DNA of 64,000 nucleotides from Rhizobium sp. SSA_523 (lineage in GTDB: Bacteria; Pseudomonadota; Alphaproteobacteria; Rhizobiales; Rhizobiaceae). Under the pieces are notes generated by a model. The model saw only the letters and a program-made list of their open reading frames with translations. It had not been told where the DNA came from and did no database searches. The stretch is taken from assembly GCF_030435705.1 (NCBI RefSeq), contig NZ_CP129381.1:620001-684000 (forward strand), in the 5' to 3' direction. How positions within the stretch are numbered: the stretch's first letter is position 1; every line of letters begins with the position of its first letter. A program made the translations under genes and the position numbers. This document shows positions 37,752-46,744 of this stretch, piece after piece.

Positions 37752-38791
37752 GCGACTGTCCTCAGGCTGTCGGCCACGATCGCGCCGGTTTGCTGCCAGG
37801 TGGGCAAGGCCTGGCCGGCGCGGTAGGACGCCTCGGCCATATGCTGGCGCGCCGCCGTGTCGCTCAGGAGCCGGCGCAAAGCCGCGGCGAAGGCTTCCAC
37901 ATCATCCACCGGCACCAGGATGCCCGCATCCGAAGGAACGACGTCCGGCACGGCGCCCGCCGCACAGCCGATGACGGGAAGGCCATAGGCGAGCGCTTCG
38001 GCGAAAACCATTCCATAGCCTTCGTAGCGGCTGGCGAGCGCGAAGATGTCGGCCTTTGCCAGTTCATCCGCGACGTCGAGCACTTCGCCGGCAAGGATGA
38101 GCCTGTCTCCAAGGTCAAGCTCATCGCGCAGGCCAGCCAGCGCCGCCGCCACAGCCGGATCGAGATCAGGACTGCCGATGATCGTCGCCGTGAACGGAAG
38201 ATCCTCAAGCCGTGCCAGCGCTCGCATCAGGACATCATGACCTTTCCGTGTCGTCAGCGATCCGATCGAGACGATATGAGGCACCGCATTATGCGGCTTC
38301 GCCCGCGCGGCATGCGCCGTGCCGGGCAGCGCGACGGTGATGGCCTGTGCCGGGATCGAAAACAGGCTGCTCAACTCGCGGGCCGTGGCGGGCGATGTCA
38401 CGATGACATGACGAACATGGGCGAGGGCCATAGCCTCCCGTTCCAGCAGCGCCTCGCGCGCGGCGGCCGATAGCCCGCTTTCCAGCCCCAGCGGGTGATG
38501 CACCAGCGCAACGATGCGCAGGCGCTGCGCCTCGCGTGCCGCCCATTCGCCCATCACGCCGAAAGCCAGGCCATCGATCAGGACCAGGCTGTCATCCGGC
38601 AGGGCGGACAGAAGGGACCCCGCGTGCTCCAGCACATCGGCGGCAGGATTGGGAAATCCGTTCCCGAGCCCGATGGTGCGCACCGGCTGACCGAGTGCGA
38701 TCAGTTCGGCGATCAATTGCCTGTCATAGCCGTAGCCTCCGGTCTTGGTGTCGAGATCACCCGGATAGGCGAAGACAAGCTCGCCCCTCAA
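37748..38791 (-). CDS. Glycosyltransferase family 4-like protein
   Basis: 347 residues, GT-B fold. The C-terminal nucleotide-sugar half has SIGSLTTRKGHDVLMRAL, LASRYEGYGMVFAEALAYGLPVI with the E-x7-E retaining motif, and a terminal VPVDDVEAFAAALRRLL. The start is TTG 38791, overlapping the stop of the PTPS-like gene (TTGA); no ATG is available nearby. It probably glycosylates the product of this cluster. Confidence 0.87.
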   Translation of the reverse strand: MRGELVFAYPGDLDTKTGGYGYDRQLIAELIALGQPVRTIGLGNGFPNPAADVLEHAGSLLSALPDDSLVLIDGLAFGVMGEWAAREAQRLRIVALVHHPLGLESGLSAAAREALLEREAMALAHVRHVIVTSPATARELSSLFSIPAQAITVALPGTAHAARAKPHNAVPHIVSIGSLTTRKGHDVLMRALARLEDLPFTATIIGSPDLDPAVAAALAGLRDELDLGDRLILAGEVLDVADELAKADIFALASRYEGYGMVFAEALAYGLPVIGCAAGAVPDVVPSDAGILVPVDDVEAFAAALRRLLSDTAARQHMAEASYRAGQALPTWQQTGAIVADSLRTVA

Positions 38792-39186
38792 AGGTCGGCC
38801 TCGTACCAGCCGCGTGCGGCGTGGCTTTCATGCAGGAGAACCCGCAGGCGGCAGATCCGCTGGCTGCCGGAGCCGAGACGGCCCGCCTTCACGGCCACGG
38901 CCAGCTGGTCGAAAATATGCTTGGCAAGCACTTCAGTGGTCGTGACCCGGCCCTTGAAGACATCCAGTTCGTCGAGGTTCTGGTAGTTCAGCGGCTTCAA
39001 CGCCTCGCCGACCACCTGCGTTGCGAGCCCGATATCCACCGCGAGGCCGTCTTCGTCGACATCCTTGGTGAAGAAGGCGGCATCGACGACGAAGGTCGCC
39101 CCATGCATTCCCTGCGCGGGACCGAAGACCGGACGCGGGAGGCTATGGGCAATCATGATGTGGTCGCGAACTTCGACTGCGAACAT
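38788..39186 (-). CDS. 6-pyruvoyl-tetrahydropterin synthase/QueD-like protein with altered active site
   Basis: 132 residues of T-fold type: FAVEVRDHIMIAHSL opening, HGATFVVDAAF, VDIGLATQVVGEALKPLNYQNLDEL and the closing VLLHESHAARGWYE. Zinc ligand His14 is kept, but the Cys-x3-His-Gly-His motif reads A-Q-G-M-H-G-A: Ala24 is at the catalytic Cys position and Ala30 replaces a zinc His. The reaction is therefore unlikely to be the normal PTPS or QueD one. It sits between dehydrogenase and glycosyltransferase genes and overlaps both. Confidence 0.85.
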   Translation of the reverse strand: MFAVEVRDHIMIAHSLPRPVFGPAQGMHGATFVVDAAFFTKDVDEDGLAVDIGLATQVVGEALKPLNYQNLDELDVFKGRVTTTEVLAKHIFDQLAVAVKAGRLGSGSQRICRLRVLLHESHAARGWYEADL

Positions 39187-39200
39187 GGGAGGCTCTCTTT

Positions 39201-40208
39201 TTACTGGAATGAAATGCGATGGCACAGGGTTGCGGATGACTGGAGGATACGCGGATAATCCGCTGGCAGATCACGAAAGGCGCTTTCGCCGGAGATCAGC
39301 TGATCCAGCCGCCGATCGGCAAGGAGATCCATGGCTTTCGCCATGCGACGCCGGTGGTCCCAGCGGGCGCGCATCGAAGCCGAGACTTGCCCGACCTGCG
39401 AGGACACGATGGAGAGCCGCTTGGAATGGAAGGCGCCGCCCAGGCAGAGGCTGACCTGCCTTTGCCCGTACCAGCTGGCCTCGACCAGCCGTGCTTCCAT
39501 GCCGGCCAGTTCGATGGCTTCCGCAAGCGCAGCAGCCGACCCCGACGCGTTGATCAGCCGGTCGAAACTCCCGTCGAGGCTGCCCGGCACGGTGAAAGCA
39601 ATATCGAGCGCGCTGGCAAGACTGGCGCGCTCCAGATTGGGATCGACGAGGACGACCTCGGTCCCGGGAATGGATCGTGCCAGGAAAGCGACAAGCGTAC
39701 CGACGACACCGGCCCCGAAGACGGCCACACGTTCGCCGGGCTGGATGGCCGCATCCCAGACGATGTTGAGCGCCGTCTCCATATTGGCCGTAAGAACGCC
39801 GCGCGCCGCGGGCAGATCCGCGGGAAGCGGAACAATGCCTGAAACAGGAACGACAAATCTGTCCTGGTGCGGGTGGAGACAGAAAACGGTCTGGCCAATC
39901 AATTCCGCCTCGCCAGCTTCCACCGTTCCAACGGCACAATAGCCGTATTTCAGCGGAAAGGCGAATTCCCCCTCCATGCAGGGAAGCCGCATCCTCTCGC
40001 GCTCGCTCTCGGGAACCAGACCCTGGAAGACCGTAGCCTCCGTACCGCGGCTGATCCCGGTATAGAGAGTGCGCACCTGGACCTCCCCGTCGCCCGGCGG
40101 ACGCAATGCGGTGGACCGCATGGACGTTTTTCCCGCAGCCTCGAACCAAAGCGCCTGCGCAGACGTTGAGCGTTCTTGGGAGTCCGGTCGAAGCGGGGAA
40201 AATGTCAT
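39201..40208 (-). CDS. Zinc-less MDR alcohol dehydrogenase (BchC-like)
   Basis: 335 residues, medium-chain dehydrogenase. The N-terminal block TLYTGISRGTEATVF with EGEFAFPLKYGYCAVG lacks the usual catalytic-zinc Cys and matches the BchC/zinc-binding dehydrogenase subgroup; the NAD(P) site is VAVFGAGVVGTLVA with VLVDPN. ATG 40208 follows AGGATGA. It is first of a minus-strand run of four and divergent from the RibA-type gene. It probably oxidises or reduces a side-chain hydroxyl in the cluster's product. Confidence 0.85.
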   Translation of the reverse strand: MTFSPLRPDSQERSTSAQALWFEAAGKTSMRSTALRPPGDGEVQVRTLYTGISRGTEATVFQGLVPESERERMRLPCMEGEFAFPLKYGYCAVGTVEAGEAELIGQTVFCLHPHQDRFVVPVSGIVPLPADLPAARGVLTANMETALNIVWDAAIQPGERVAVFGAGVVGTLVAFLARSIPGTEVVLVDPNLERASLASALDIAFTVPGSLDGSFDRLINASGSAAALAEAIELAGMEARLVEASWYGQRQVSLCLGGAFHSKRLSIVSSQVGQVSASMRARWDHRRRMAKAMDLLADRRLDQLISGESAFRDLPADYPRILQSSATLCHRISFQ

Positions 40209-40458
40209 GCGATCATCCTGTGGAGGAGGCCTCGTAGTCAGGGGCGATAAGGGGGACAGGGTGCCAATTCAGTGTGGTCGGCTCTCGCCAGCGACTTTCG
40301 TCATCGACACCTTGAACTTCATTTCGAGTTTAGCTGGCACTAACTAGAGCAGGACAAGAGGATGTCGCCCCCTGATCAAAGAAAATTGTTTTCGGTCAAA
40401 TTGACGATCCACCGGCCCTACATCTGCGTAAACACTGCCAATATACCAGGAGGACAGC
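40209..40458. promoter_or_regulatory. Divergent promoter region of the GTP-derived biosynthetic cluster
   Basis: A 250-base gap serving the dehydrogenase run (minus) and the RibA run (plus). GTGCCA (40261) and TGGCAC (40334) form a widely spaced inverted repeat. I looked for an FMN riboswitch and saw no match. Confidence 0.4.
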
Positions 40459-41565
40459 ATGACAGGCGAGAGCCCCTTCTCAATCAACGGGACAGATCCG
40501 GCAGTGGAGGTCGAACGCACAGTATCGGAGTTGCGCTATGGTCGCCCGATCATTCTGCACGACAACCAGAACAAGATGGCGCTCGTCGCGCTCGATGCGG
40601 TCCAGCCTCGCCTCTTCGACCAGTTTGCCGAAGCTGCGCGGCAGAACCATGGACTTTTGCTGACGCGGCCGCGGGCGGCTCGCATCGGCATCAAGACAAC
40701 CACGGATGTGCTGGTCCCGCTTGCCGGTAAAGGTTTTGACTGGGCGTCCAGGCTTTCCTACGCGGTCGACGTCGACCGGCCGGAGACATGGACAGCCGCG
40801 CCGGCTCTTGCTTCCGCCGCCGTCGATCTGACTCAGACCGCTTTACTGCTCCCTGCTCTCGTCTGCGCTGACGTCTCGGAGGATTCCTCGGCGTTTTCCG
40901 GTTGCTGTAGCCTTCATGCGGACCGGATTGCCGGCGCGCGGCCGGCGCGCGAAAGCTTCCAGCAGATCGTCAGGACGCGTGTGCCGCTGAATGACTACGG
41001 CGATGCGGATTTTGTCGTCTTCCGTGGCGGCCTTGCCCAGAAGGATCAGGTTGCCATCATCGTCGGCAAGCCGGATGTGTCGAAGCCGGTTCCCATCCGC
41101 ATCCACTCGTCCTGCATCACCGGCGATCTGTGCGGCTCGCTGAAATGCGACTGTGGCGACCAGCTGCGCAACGGGCTGGACCTCCTGCTACAGGCCGGCG
41201 GCGGCGTTCTGCTTTATCTCGATCAGGAAGGACGCGGGACGGGAATCGGCGCCAAGATGCGCGCCTATGGCTATCAGCATCGCGGACTGGATACGATCGA
41301 TGCCGATGCGGAGCTTGGCTTTGCGCCCGACCACCGCCGCTACGAGTCGGCGATTGCCATGCTGAAGCTCCTGTCGATCTCGCAGGTCGTCGTCTACACG
41401 AACAATCCGACGAAGATCGAGAGCCTGCGACGCGCCGGCATCACCGTCCACGCCCGCACGCCGGTGCTTGGACGCGTCACGAGCGAGAATGAGAACTATC
41501 TGCGGACCAAGACCTTGCGGGCCGGCCATATGCTGGACCTCGAAACCTTGATCGCAGCGGAATGA
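40459..41565 (+). CDS. ribA: GTP cyclohydrolase II-type protein with degenerate DHBP synthase-like N-terminus
   Basis: 368 residues. The C-terminal RibA domain (about 190-368) has zinc Cys219, Cys230 and Cys232 in HSSCITGDLCGSLKCDCG, LLYLDQEGRGTG, and TNNPTKIESL, all features of active GTP cyclohydrolase II, which opens GTP to a diamino-pyrimidine. The N-terminal part (VERTVSELRYGRPIILHD, NHGLLLTRPRAARIG) resembles RibB but lacks the acidic Asp-x-x-x-Arg-Glu-Asn-Glu-Gly-Asp site. AGGAGG precedes ATG 40459. It leads a plus-strand run with the next two genes. Confidence 0.87.
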   Translation: MTGESPFSINGTDPAVEVERTVSELRYGRPIILHDNQNKMALVALDAVQPRLFDQFAEAARQNHGLLLTRPRAARIGIKTTTDVLVPLAGKGFDWASRLSYAVDVDRPETWTAAPALASAAVDLTQTALLLPALVCADVSEDSSAFSGCCSLHADRIAGARPARESFQQIVRTRVPLNDYGDADFVVFRGGLAQKDQVAIIVGKPDVSKPVPIRIHSSCITGDLCGSLKCDCGDQLRNGLDLLLQAGGGVLLYLDQEGRGTGIGAKMRAYGYQHRGLDTIDADAELGFAPDHRRYESAIAMLKLLSISQVVVYTNNPTKIESLRRAGITVHARTPVLGRVTSENENYLRTKTLRAGHMLDLETLIAAE

Positions 41566-41581
41566 CTGCTGAGGCATCCCC

Positions 41582-42379
41582 ATGACACTGCTTCAGGATC
41601 TGAGTGAACGGGCCGGCGAGCCACAGAAGCGATGGTTGCCGGATGGCGGCGGGCTGATGGCGAATACGCTGAAAGTCCTGCTGTCGGTCTACTGCGTCTC
41701 GCTCCTCATCGGCTGGATGGCGACACGCCATCTGGCGCTCGAGGGACATGTGGTCATGCTTGCCGCGGCAATTCTCGCCGTCATGTTTCTGTTCGTCCTC
41801 ATGGGCCTGCCGCGCCACCGGCATGCGAGGTTCGGCTATGGCAATGCCGTGACCGCGATCCGGGCGGGCCTGGTCAGCCTCGTGGCGGCCACCATTCTTT
41901 CCTCGCAGAGCTTTGCCGAGGGCGAGGTCACGGTCCTCATCTGGTCAATGGTCGCCGCCACCTGCCTGGCTTTGGCCCTGGACGGTGTCGACGGTTCGCT
42001 TGCCCGCCTCTTTCGCCAGCAATCCGAACTCGGCGCCCGCTTCGACATGGAGGTGGATGCCTTCCTGATCCTGATGCTCTCCATTGCCTGCTTCGTTCTG
42101 GACAAGGCCGGCGCCTGGGTCATGGCAATCGGGATGATGCGCTATGCCTTCGTCGCGGCGCAATGGCTCTTCCCTGCCCTTCGGGCGGAACTCTTTGCCT
42201 CGGTGCGGCGCAAATTGGTCTGCGTTATCCAGGTCGCGGCCTTGTGCCTGGCCGTCGTTCCAGGCCTGGCACAGCCTTTCACCGGCGCCCTCTGTGCCAT
42301 CTGCCTGCTTCTCCTGGCCTATTCCTTTGCCGTGGACACGGCATGGCTCATCACGCGGTCGAGGCGAGCAGCCCGATGA
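41582..42379 (+). CDS. CDP-alcohol phosphatidyltransferase family membrane protein
   Basis: 265 residues, about six membrane helices. The full family motif Asp-Gly-x2-Ala-Arg-x8-Gly-x3-Asp-x3-Asp is present in DGSLARLFRQQSELGARFDM and the following Glu-Val-Asp. These enzymes join a CDP-activated lipid or alcohol to an alcohol acceptor in the membrane. It lies 16 bases after the RibA-type gene and is ATGA-coupled to an FkbM methyltransferase, so it may attach a lipid or polyol phosphate to the cluster's product. Confidence 0.87.
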   Translation: MTLLQDLSERAGEPQKRWLPDGGGLMANTLKVLLSVYCVSLLIGWMATRHLALEGHVVMLAAAILAVMFLFVLMGLPRHRHARFGYGNAVTAIRAGLVSLVAATILSSQSFAEGEVTVLIWSMVAATCLALALDGVDGSLARLFRQQSELGARFDMEVDAFLILMLSIACFVLDKAGAWVMAIGMMRYAFVAAQWLFPALRAELFASVRRKLVCVIQVAALCLAVVPGLAQPFTGALCAICLLLLAYSFAVDTAWLITRSRRAAR

Positions 42380-43122
42380 GGAAGGGCGTTTCGACCCAGC
42401 TCGGTCTGTTGCGATCGGTCGTGATCTATTACGGCCTTCCCTGGCGCCGGCGCAGTCTCCATCGGTTCTACGGCGCCCTCATCGAGCCCGGCCATCTGGT
42501 ATTCGATATCGGTGCCCATGTGGGAAGCCGAAGCCGGACACTTGCGGCGCTGGGCGCGCGGGTGGTCGCCGTCGAACCCCAACCGGTCTTCGCGGATTTC
42601 CTTGAGCGGCATCTGGCCAAACGGCTGCTGGCGCTGGAGCGGGTCGCCGTGGGGCGCGAGATGGGCGAAATCGACCTGCACATCTCCACCCGTCATCCGA
42701 CGGTCACCAGCATCTCGCCGGAATTCCTCGCGGCGGCGAAACAATCGCCCGGCTTCTCGTCCGTGGACTGGGACAGCAAGGTCAGGGTTCCGATGACGAC
42801 TTTGGAAAGCCTGGTGTCGCGTTACGGACGTCCGGACTTCTGCAAGATCGATGTGGAGGGTGTCGAGGCCGATATCCTGCGCGGCATGGAAGCGCCGCTG
42901 CCGCTGATCGCCTTCGAATACATTCCGTCCATGATGGCGCTGACGGAAGCGGCGATCGAGGTTCTGGAGCAGAAGGGCCGCTACCGCTTCAACCGCGTGA
43001 TCGGCGAAAGCCATCGTTTCCACGCGGAGGAGTGGGTGGATGCCCTGACCCTGCGCCGCGATCTTGCCGGCCTACCGAGGGATGCGCCGTCGGGTGACAT
43101 TTACGCGCGCCTGTCGCCTTGA
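42376..43122 (+). CDS. FkbM family methyltransferase
   Basis: 248 residues. SAM motif HLVFDIGAHVGSRSRTLAAL, acidic VVAVEPQP, then the FkbM-type VPMTTLESLVSRYGRPDFCKI with DVEGVEADILRGM and IAFEY. Members methylate sugar or polyketide hydroxyls. It overlaps the preceding gene by ATGA and the convergent flippase-like gene by 22 bases. Confidence 0.9.
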   Translation: MRKGVSTQLGLLRSVVIYYGLPWRRRSLHRFYGALIEPGHLVFDIGAHVGSRSRTLAALGARVVAVEPQPVFADFLERHLAKRLLALERVAVGREMGEIDLHISTRHPTVTSISPEFLAAAKQSPGFSSVDWDSKVRVPMTTLESLVSRYGRPDFCKIDVEGVEADILRGMEAPLPLIAFEYIPSMMALTEAAIEVLEQKGRYRFNRVIGESHRFHAEEWVDALTLRRDLAGLPRDAPSGDIYARLSP

Positions 43123-44015
43123 GCCGTCACATGGCCCTTACGGCGATGAAAGACGAGGACGGCGAGGCCCGGCAGCGAACCGATCAGCGCAAGAGCTCCG
43201 TACAGGATACTGGCGGCGACACCCTGCGCGCTGGCGAGCCCGACCAGCGGCCAAAGCGCCGCTGCGGCGGCTTCCCGCGTTCCCCAGCCGCCGAACCCGG
43301 TGGGGATCAGCATGGACAAGAGGCACAGAGGAATGACGGTCACCAAAGCGGTGACAGGCAGAGCACCGCCTGTTGCATAGGCCGCCAACCAGAAGAGCAG
43401 AAGATAGGCGCCCGTGGTGCCGAGACTGAGCAGGAGCTGTACCCTCCAAGCTCCTCTTTCGACGAAGGCGCGAGTGAGATCCTGGCGAAGGGACCGGAGC
43501 CGGCGCAGGATCAATCCGCTCGCGCCCAGCAGCAGCATGACGACAAGGGCAAGCCAGACCGGCGCCGCGCCCGGCAGGATCCTGGCCAGCAGGCTTGGCC
43601 AGAACAGGAGGCCGCAGGCACAGATGGAAAAGAAAGCGAGCTGGCCCGACAGGCGCTCCAGGATTACCGCTTTTGTCGAAAGAGCCATCCCCGCCCCGCC
43701 CTCTCCTCGACCGCGATAGGCGCGCAGGGCGTCTCCGGCCATGCCGCCGGGCAGGACCTGGTTCAGCGCGCTGGCGAGGTAATATTCACCGAGCGCATGG
43801 CTCGCCGGCATTTTCTGTCCGAGCCGGCCTGCGGTAAAACGCCAGCGCAGGGCGGACAGGATGATCTGGATCTGGACGATGACAAGTCCGCTCACGACGG
43901 CAAGGAGCGAGACTTGGCCCAGGGCCTGTCGGATTGCCGCCGTATCGAGAAGCAGAAACAAGGCCAGCAAAAGGCTGATGATCGCCAGGCCACTGGCTAT
44001 GGGAATGGGACGCAA
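43101..44015 (-). CDS. Flippase-like integral membrane protein (UPF0104/LPG synthase TM family)
   Basis: 304 residues, about eight membrane helices. The family signature VLPGGMAGDALRAYRGRGEG and the terminal LIPTGFGGWGTREAAA are clear. Members include lysyl-PG flippase domains and AglD-like lipid-glycan proteins. The start is TTG 44015, with GGAAGGAAG upstream and no nearby ATG. In this setting it could move a lipid-linked product across the membrane. Confidence 0.85.
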   Translation of the reverse strand: MRPIPIASGLAIISLLLALFLLLDTAAIRQALGQVSLLAVVSGLVIVQIQIILSALRWRFTAGRLGQKMPASHALGEYYLASALNQVLPGGMAGDALRAYRGRGEGGAGMALSTKAVILERLSGQLAFFSICACGLLFWPSLLARILPGAAPVWLALVVMLLLGASGLILRRLRSLRQDLTRAFVERGAWRVQLLLSLGTTGAYLLLFWLAAYATGGALPVTALVTVIPLCLLSMLIPTGFGGWGTREAAAAALWPLVGLASAQGVAASILYGALALIGSLPGLAVLVFHRRKGHVTAQGDRRA

Positions 44016-44065
44016 CTGCCTTGTCTTCCTTCCTGTCTGAATAACGCATTTCTGGAGGTTTTACC

Positions 44066-45709
44066 GTGAGATCCGACAGTCGGGCCAGCACAATCGCAGA
44101 TCAGGAAGGTCCTGGCCGGCGCGGTCTCGGTGGGCTGGCTGCCTGGACCATGGTTCTCCTGACGAGCTTTCTGGTCCTGACCCTGCCCGATCATCCAGAC
44201 GCCATCACCCCCGCCGCATTTCTTCGCCTGCCATTGGAGCTTCCAATCCTGATCCTGCTGCTGGCCATGGTGCGGGGACCGGCCAACATGGCTTTGCGTC
44301 TCGCGGTTACAATGCTTGCCGGCCTCATCCTCTCGCTGAAGCTTGCCGATATCGCGGTCCAGACGGCTTTCCAGCGCCCCTTCAATCCCTATCTCGATGC
44401 CAAGATGGTGATCGACGGCTGGAACCTGTTTTCAGGAACCGTCGGGGTCACCGTTGCCGGCTTGATCATCCTGACCTCCATCCTCCTGGTCGCGGCTCTC
44501 CTGACCCTTTACGCGATTGCGATGAAACGGATCTCTCGATCCGCTCCTTACGTCCGAGGCGGCGCCGCCTTCGCGGCAGGTCTGCTCATCTGTATCGGTG
44601 CCGCATCCCTGGCCACTCACCGCGCGCTTCCGCTGCAATGGGAGGCCGGAATGGCGCCCAATCTCGTCAACCGCGTCACGCTTGTCGCGCATTCGGTTGC
44701 CGATATGGCCGAATTCGAAGCCGAGATCCTTCAAGACCGCCCTTTGCCGCCGCCTGACACCCTGTTCAACGCGGTCAAGGGGCGCGACGTCATCCTGATC
44801 TTCATCGAATCCTATGGCAGGAGCGCCATCGAGGATCCGGCCTATGCGCCGACCATAAAGCCGCGGCTTGCGCGCCTGGAACAGGCGTTCGCGGCAGAGG
44901 GATTTTCCGCAGCAAGCCGGTGGGTGACCTCCCCGACAGTGGGCGGCTTGAGTTGGCTCGCCCACGGATCGCTGCTGTCCGGCCTCTGGATCAACAATCA
45001 GGCGCGCTATGACCGCCTGATGATCAGCGAGAGGCCGAGCCTCAACCGCCTCTTCTCGCAGGCAGGATGGCGCAGCGTCGCGGTCATGCCGGCCATCACC
45101 ATGGCCTGGCCGGAAGCCGATTATTTCGGCTATGATCAGGTTCTCGCGGCGCGCGACCTCAACTATAGGGGCAAGCCCTTCAACTGGGTCACCATGCCCG
45201 ATCAATACACCCTGTCTGCCTTCGAGAAGCAGGTGCGCGCGGTGGATCCGCGCAAGCCGGTCATGGCCGAGATCGCGCTGATATCAAGCCATGCGCCCTG
45301 GACCCCGGTCCCTTCGCTGATCGATTGGCACTCCGTCGGTGACGGGACGAGTTTCAACGACCAGGCGGCAGCCGGTCCGTCGCCGCAGGATGTCTGGGCG
45401 CAGAATGATCGCGTGCGCAACCATTATATCCGCACCATCGATTACAGCCTCGAAACGCTCGGGAGCTACATTACGAACTTCGGTAAAGATGCGCTGTTCA
45501 TCCTGATCGGCGACCACCAGCCGGCAGCACTCGTCACCGGTCCGGATGCCTCCCGCGATGTGCCTCTTCATATTGTGACGCGCGATGCTGCCCTGGCCGC
45601 TCGCTTCCAGGCGCAAGGTTTCGTGTCCGGGCTGACCCCGCAGGACGGGACGCAGATGTCGATGAGCAGCCTGCGCAGCCTGCTCATCGATACGCTGACA
45701 GATGGGTGA
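44066..45709 (+). CDS. Membrane-anchored sulfatase-fold protein (LTA synthase/phosphotransferase-like)
   Basis: 547 residues. Four or five N-terminal membrane helices (about 25-190) are followed by a periplasmic alkaline-phosphatase-fold domain: DVILIFIESYGRSA (metal Glu), a Ser-Pro-Thr in RWVTSPTVGGLSW as likely nucleophile, and LFILIGDHQP (metal Asp/His). This layout is shared by enzymes that move phosphoglycerol or phosphoethanolamine groups from lipids. GTG 44066 has GGAGGT seven bases upstream. It is divergent from the flippase-like gene and ends the cluster. Confidence 0.83.
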   Translation: MRSDSRASTIADQEGPGRRGLGGLAAWTMVLLTSFLVLTLPDHPDAITPAAFLRLPLELPILILLLAMVRGPANMALRLAVTMLAGLILSLKLADIAVQTAFQRPFNPYLDAKMVIDGWNLFSGTVGVTVAGLIILTSILLVAALLTLYAIAMKRISRSAPYVRGGAAFAAGLLICIGAASLATHRALPLQWEAGMAPNLVNRVTLVAHSVADMAEFEAEILQDRPLPPPDTLFNAVKGRDVILIFIESYGRSAIEDPAYAPTIKPRLARLEQAFAAEGFSAASRWVTSPTVGGLSWLAHGSLLSGLWINNQARYDRLMISERPSLNRLFSQAGWRSVAVMPAITMAWPEADYFGYDQVLAARDLNYRGKPFNWVTMPDQYTLSAFEKQVRAVDPRKPVMAEIALISSHAPWTPVPSLIDWHSVGDGTSFNDQAAAGPSPQDVWAQNDRVRNHYIRTIDYSLETLGSYITNFGKDALFILIGDHQPAALVTGPDASRDVPLHIVTRDAALAARFQAQGFVSGLTPQDGTQMSMSSLRSLLIDTLTDG

Positions 45710-45736
45710 TCAACGTCTCGCAGGTGGCTTCGAGCC

Positions 45737-46468
45737 TCAGAGCGCCCAGCCGCCATCGATATTATAGGCCTGTCCGGTCGTATAGGTGGCCCCCGCGAGA
45801 TAGACGGCAAGGCCGGCAATCTCTTCCGGCGTTCCGAGCCGTCCCATCGGCTGACGGGCGATGAAGGCCGCGCGTGCTGCCTCGTAATCGCCTTGAGCGC
45901 GCATTCTTTCTTCCAACGAGGGGCTCTGCACGGTCCCTGGGCAAATCGCGTTGCAGCGGATGCCCTTGCCGACGTAATCCGCGGCAACCGATTTGGTCAG
46001 TCCGATGACGGCGGCCTTGGTCAGGCTGTAGGCGCAGCGATTGGGAACCCCTTTAATGCTGGAAGCGACCGACGCCATGTTGATGATCGCGCCCTCCCCC
46101 TTCTCAAGCATGCCGGGCAATGCGGCCTGGATGGTGCGGATCATGGCGCGGACATTGAGGTCGAAGGCGAAACTGAGATCCGTGTCGTTGACGTCGAGAA
46201 CGCTGCCGCTATGGACGACGCCGGCGCAATTGAACAGGATATCGACGGTGCCGACCTCGGCAAAGAAGCGCTTCACAGCCTCGCTATCGAGCACGTCGAG
46301 CCGTTTGGTGGTGATCCTCTCCTCGGAAGACAGTGTGGAGAGCGCCTCCTCGTTGATGTCTGTCGCCAGGACCCGCGCGCCGGCCGCCGCAAAGGCCAGC
46401 GCGCTGGCGCGGCCGATCCCCTGCCCTGCCGCCGTCACGACAACAAGCTTATTGTCCAATCTCGTCAT
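45737..46468 (-). CDS. Short-chain dehydrogenase/reductase
   Basis: 243 residues, classical SDR. NAD site TAAGQGIGRASALAFA, NNAG-type block LFNCAGVV, catalytic Ser in INMASVASS, YxxxK in CAYSLTKAAVIGL, and the C-terminal VYLAGATYTTGQAYNIDGGW. It is closest in look to 2-keto-3-deoxy-fuconate or type-2 3-hydroxybutyrate dehydrogenases. ATG 46468 has GGAAGAGAAG upstream; ATG 46483 is in frame. It is divergent from the MBL gene. Confidence 0.88.
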   Translation of the reverse strand: MTRLDNKLVVVTAAGQGIGRASALAFAAAGARVLATDINEEALSTLSSEERITTKRLDVLDSEAVKRFFAEVGTVDILFNCAGVVHSGSVLDVNDTDLSFAFDLNVRAMIRTIQAALPGMLEKGEGAIINMASVASSIKGVPNRCAYSLTKAAVIGLTKSVAADYVGKGIRCNAICPGTVQSPSLEERMRAQGDYEAARAAFIARQPMGRLGTPEEIAGLAVYLAGATYTTGQAYNIDGGWAL

Positions 46469-46744
46469 GATCTTCTCTTCCATCCCTGTTTGACGTCCGG
46501 GGCTCTCCTCGCGCCCGGTGCTGCAAAGGCCAGTCACGCAGATGCGCAGTCGACCGTGAGCAACCACAATTCCCCCGTTTCGGCGGAGTTTGGCAAGCGA
46601 AATTGTCTCCGGCGCGACCACTTCCGTCACTGTGTCAGGTGACACTTATGCGAAAGCACTTGCCTTTCGGGCGAAAAAACCCTTGGCTGCAAGAAAAGGT
46701 AAGGTTTGCGCCCCATATTGATGCAAGAGGCGCATGATGGACAG

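Noticed and set aside
40209..40458. FMN riboswitch before the RibA-type gene
   Set aside because: I did not find the conserved FMN aptamer blocks in either orientation.
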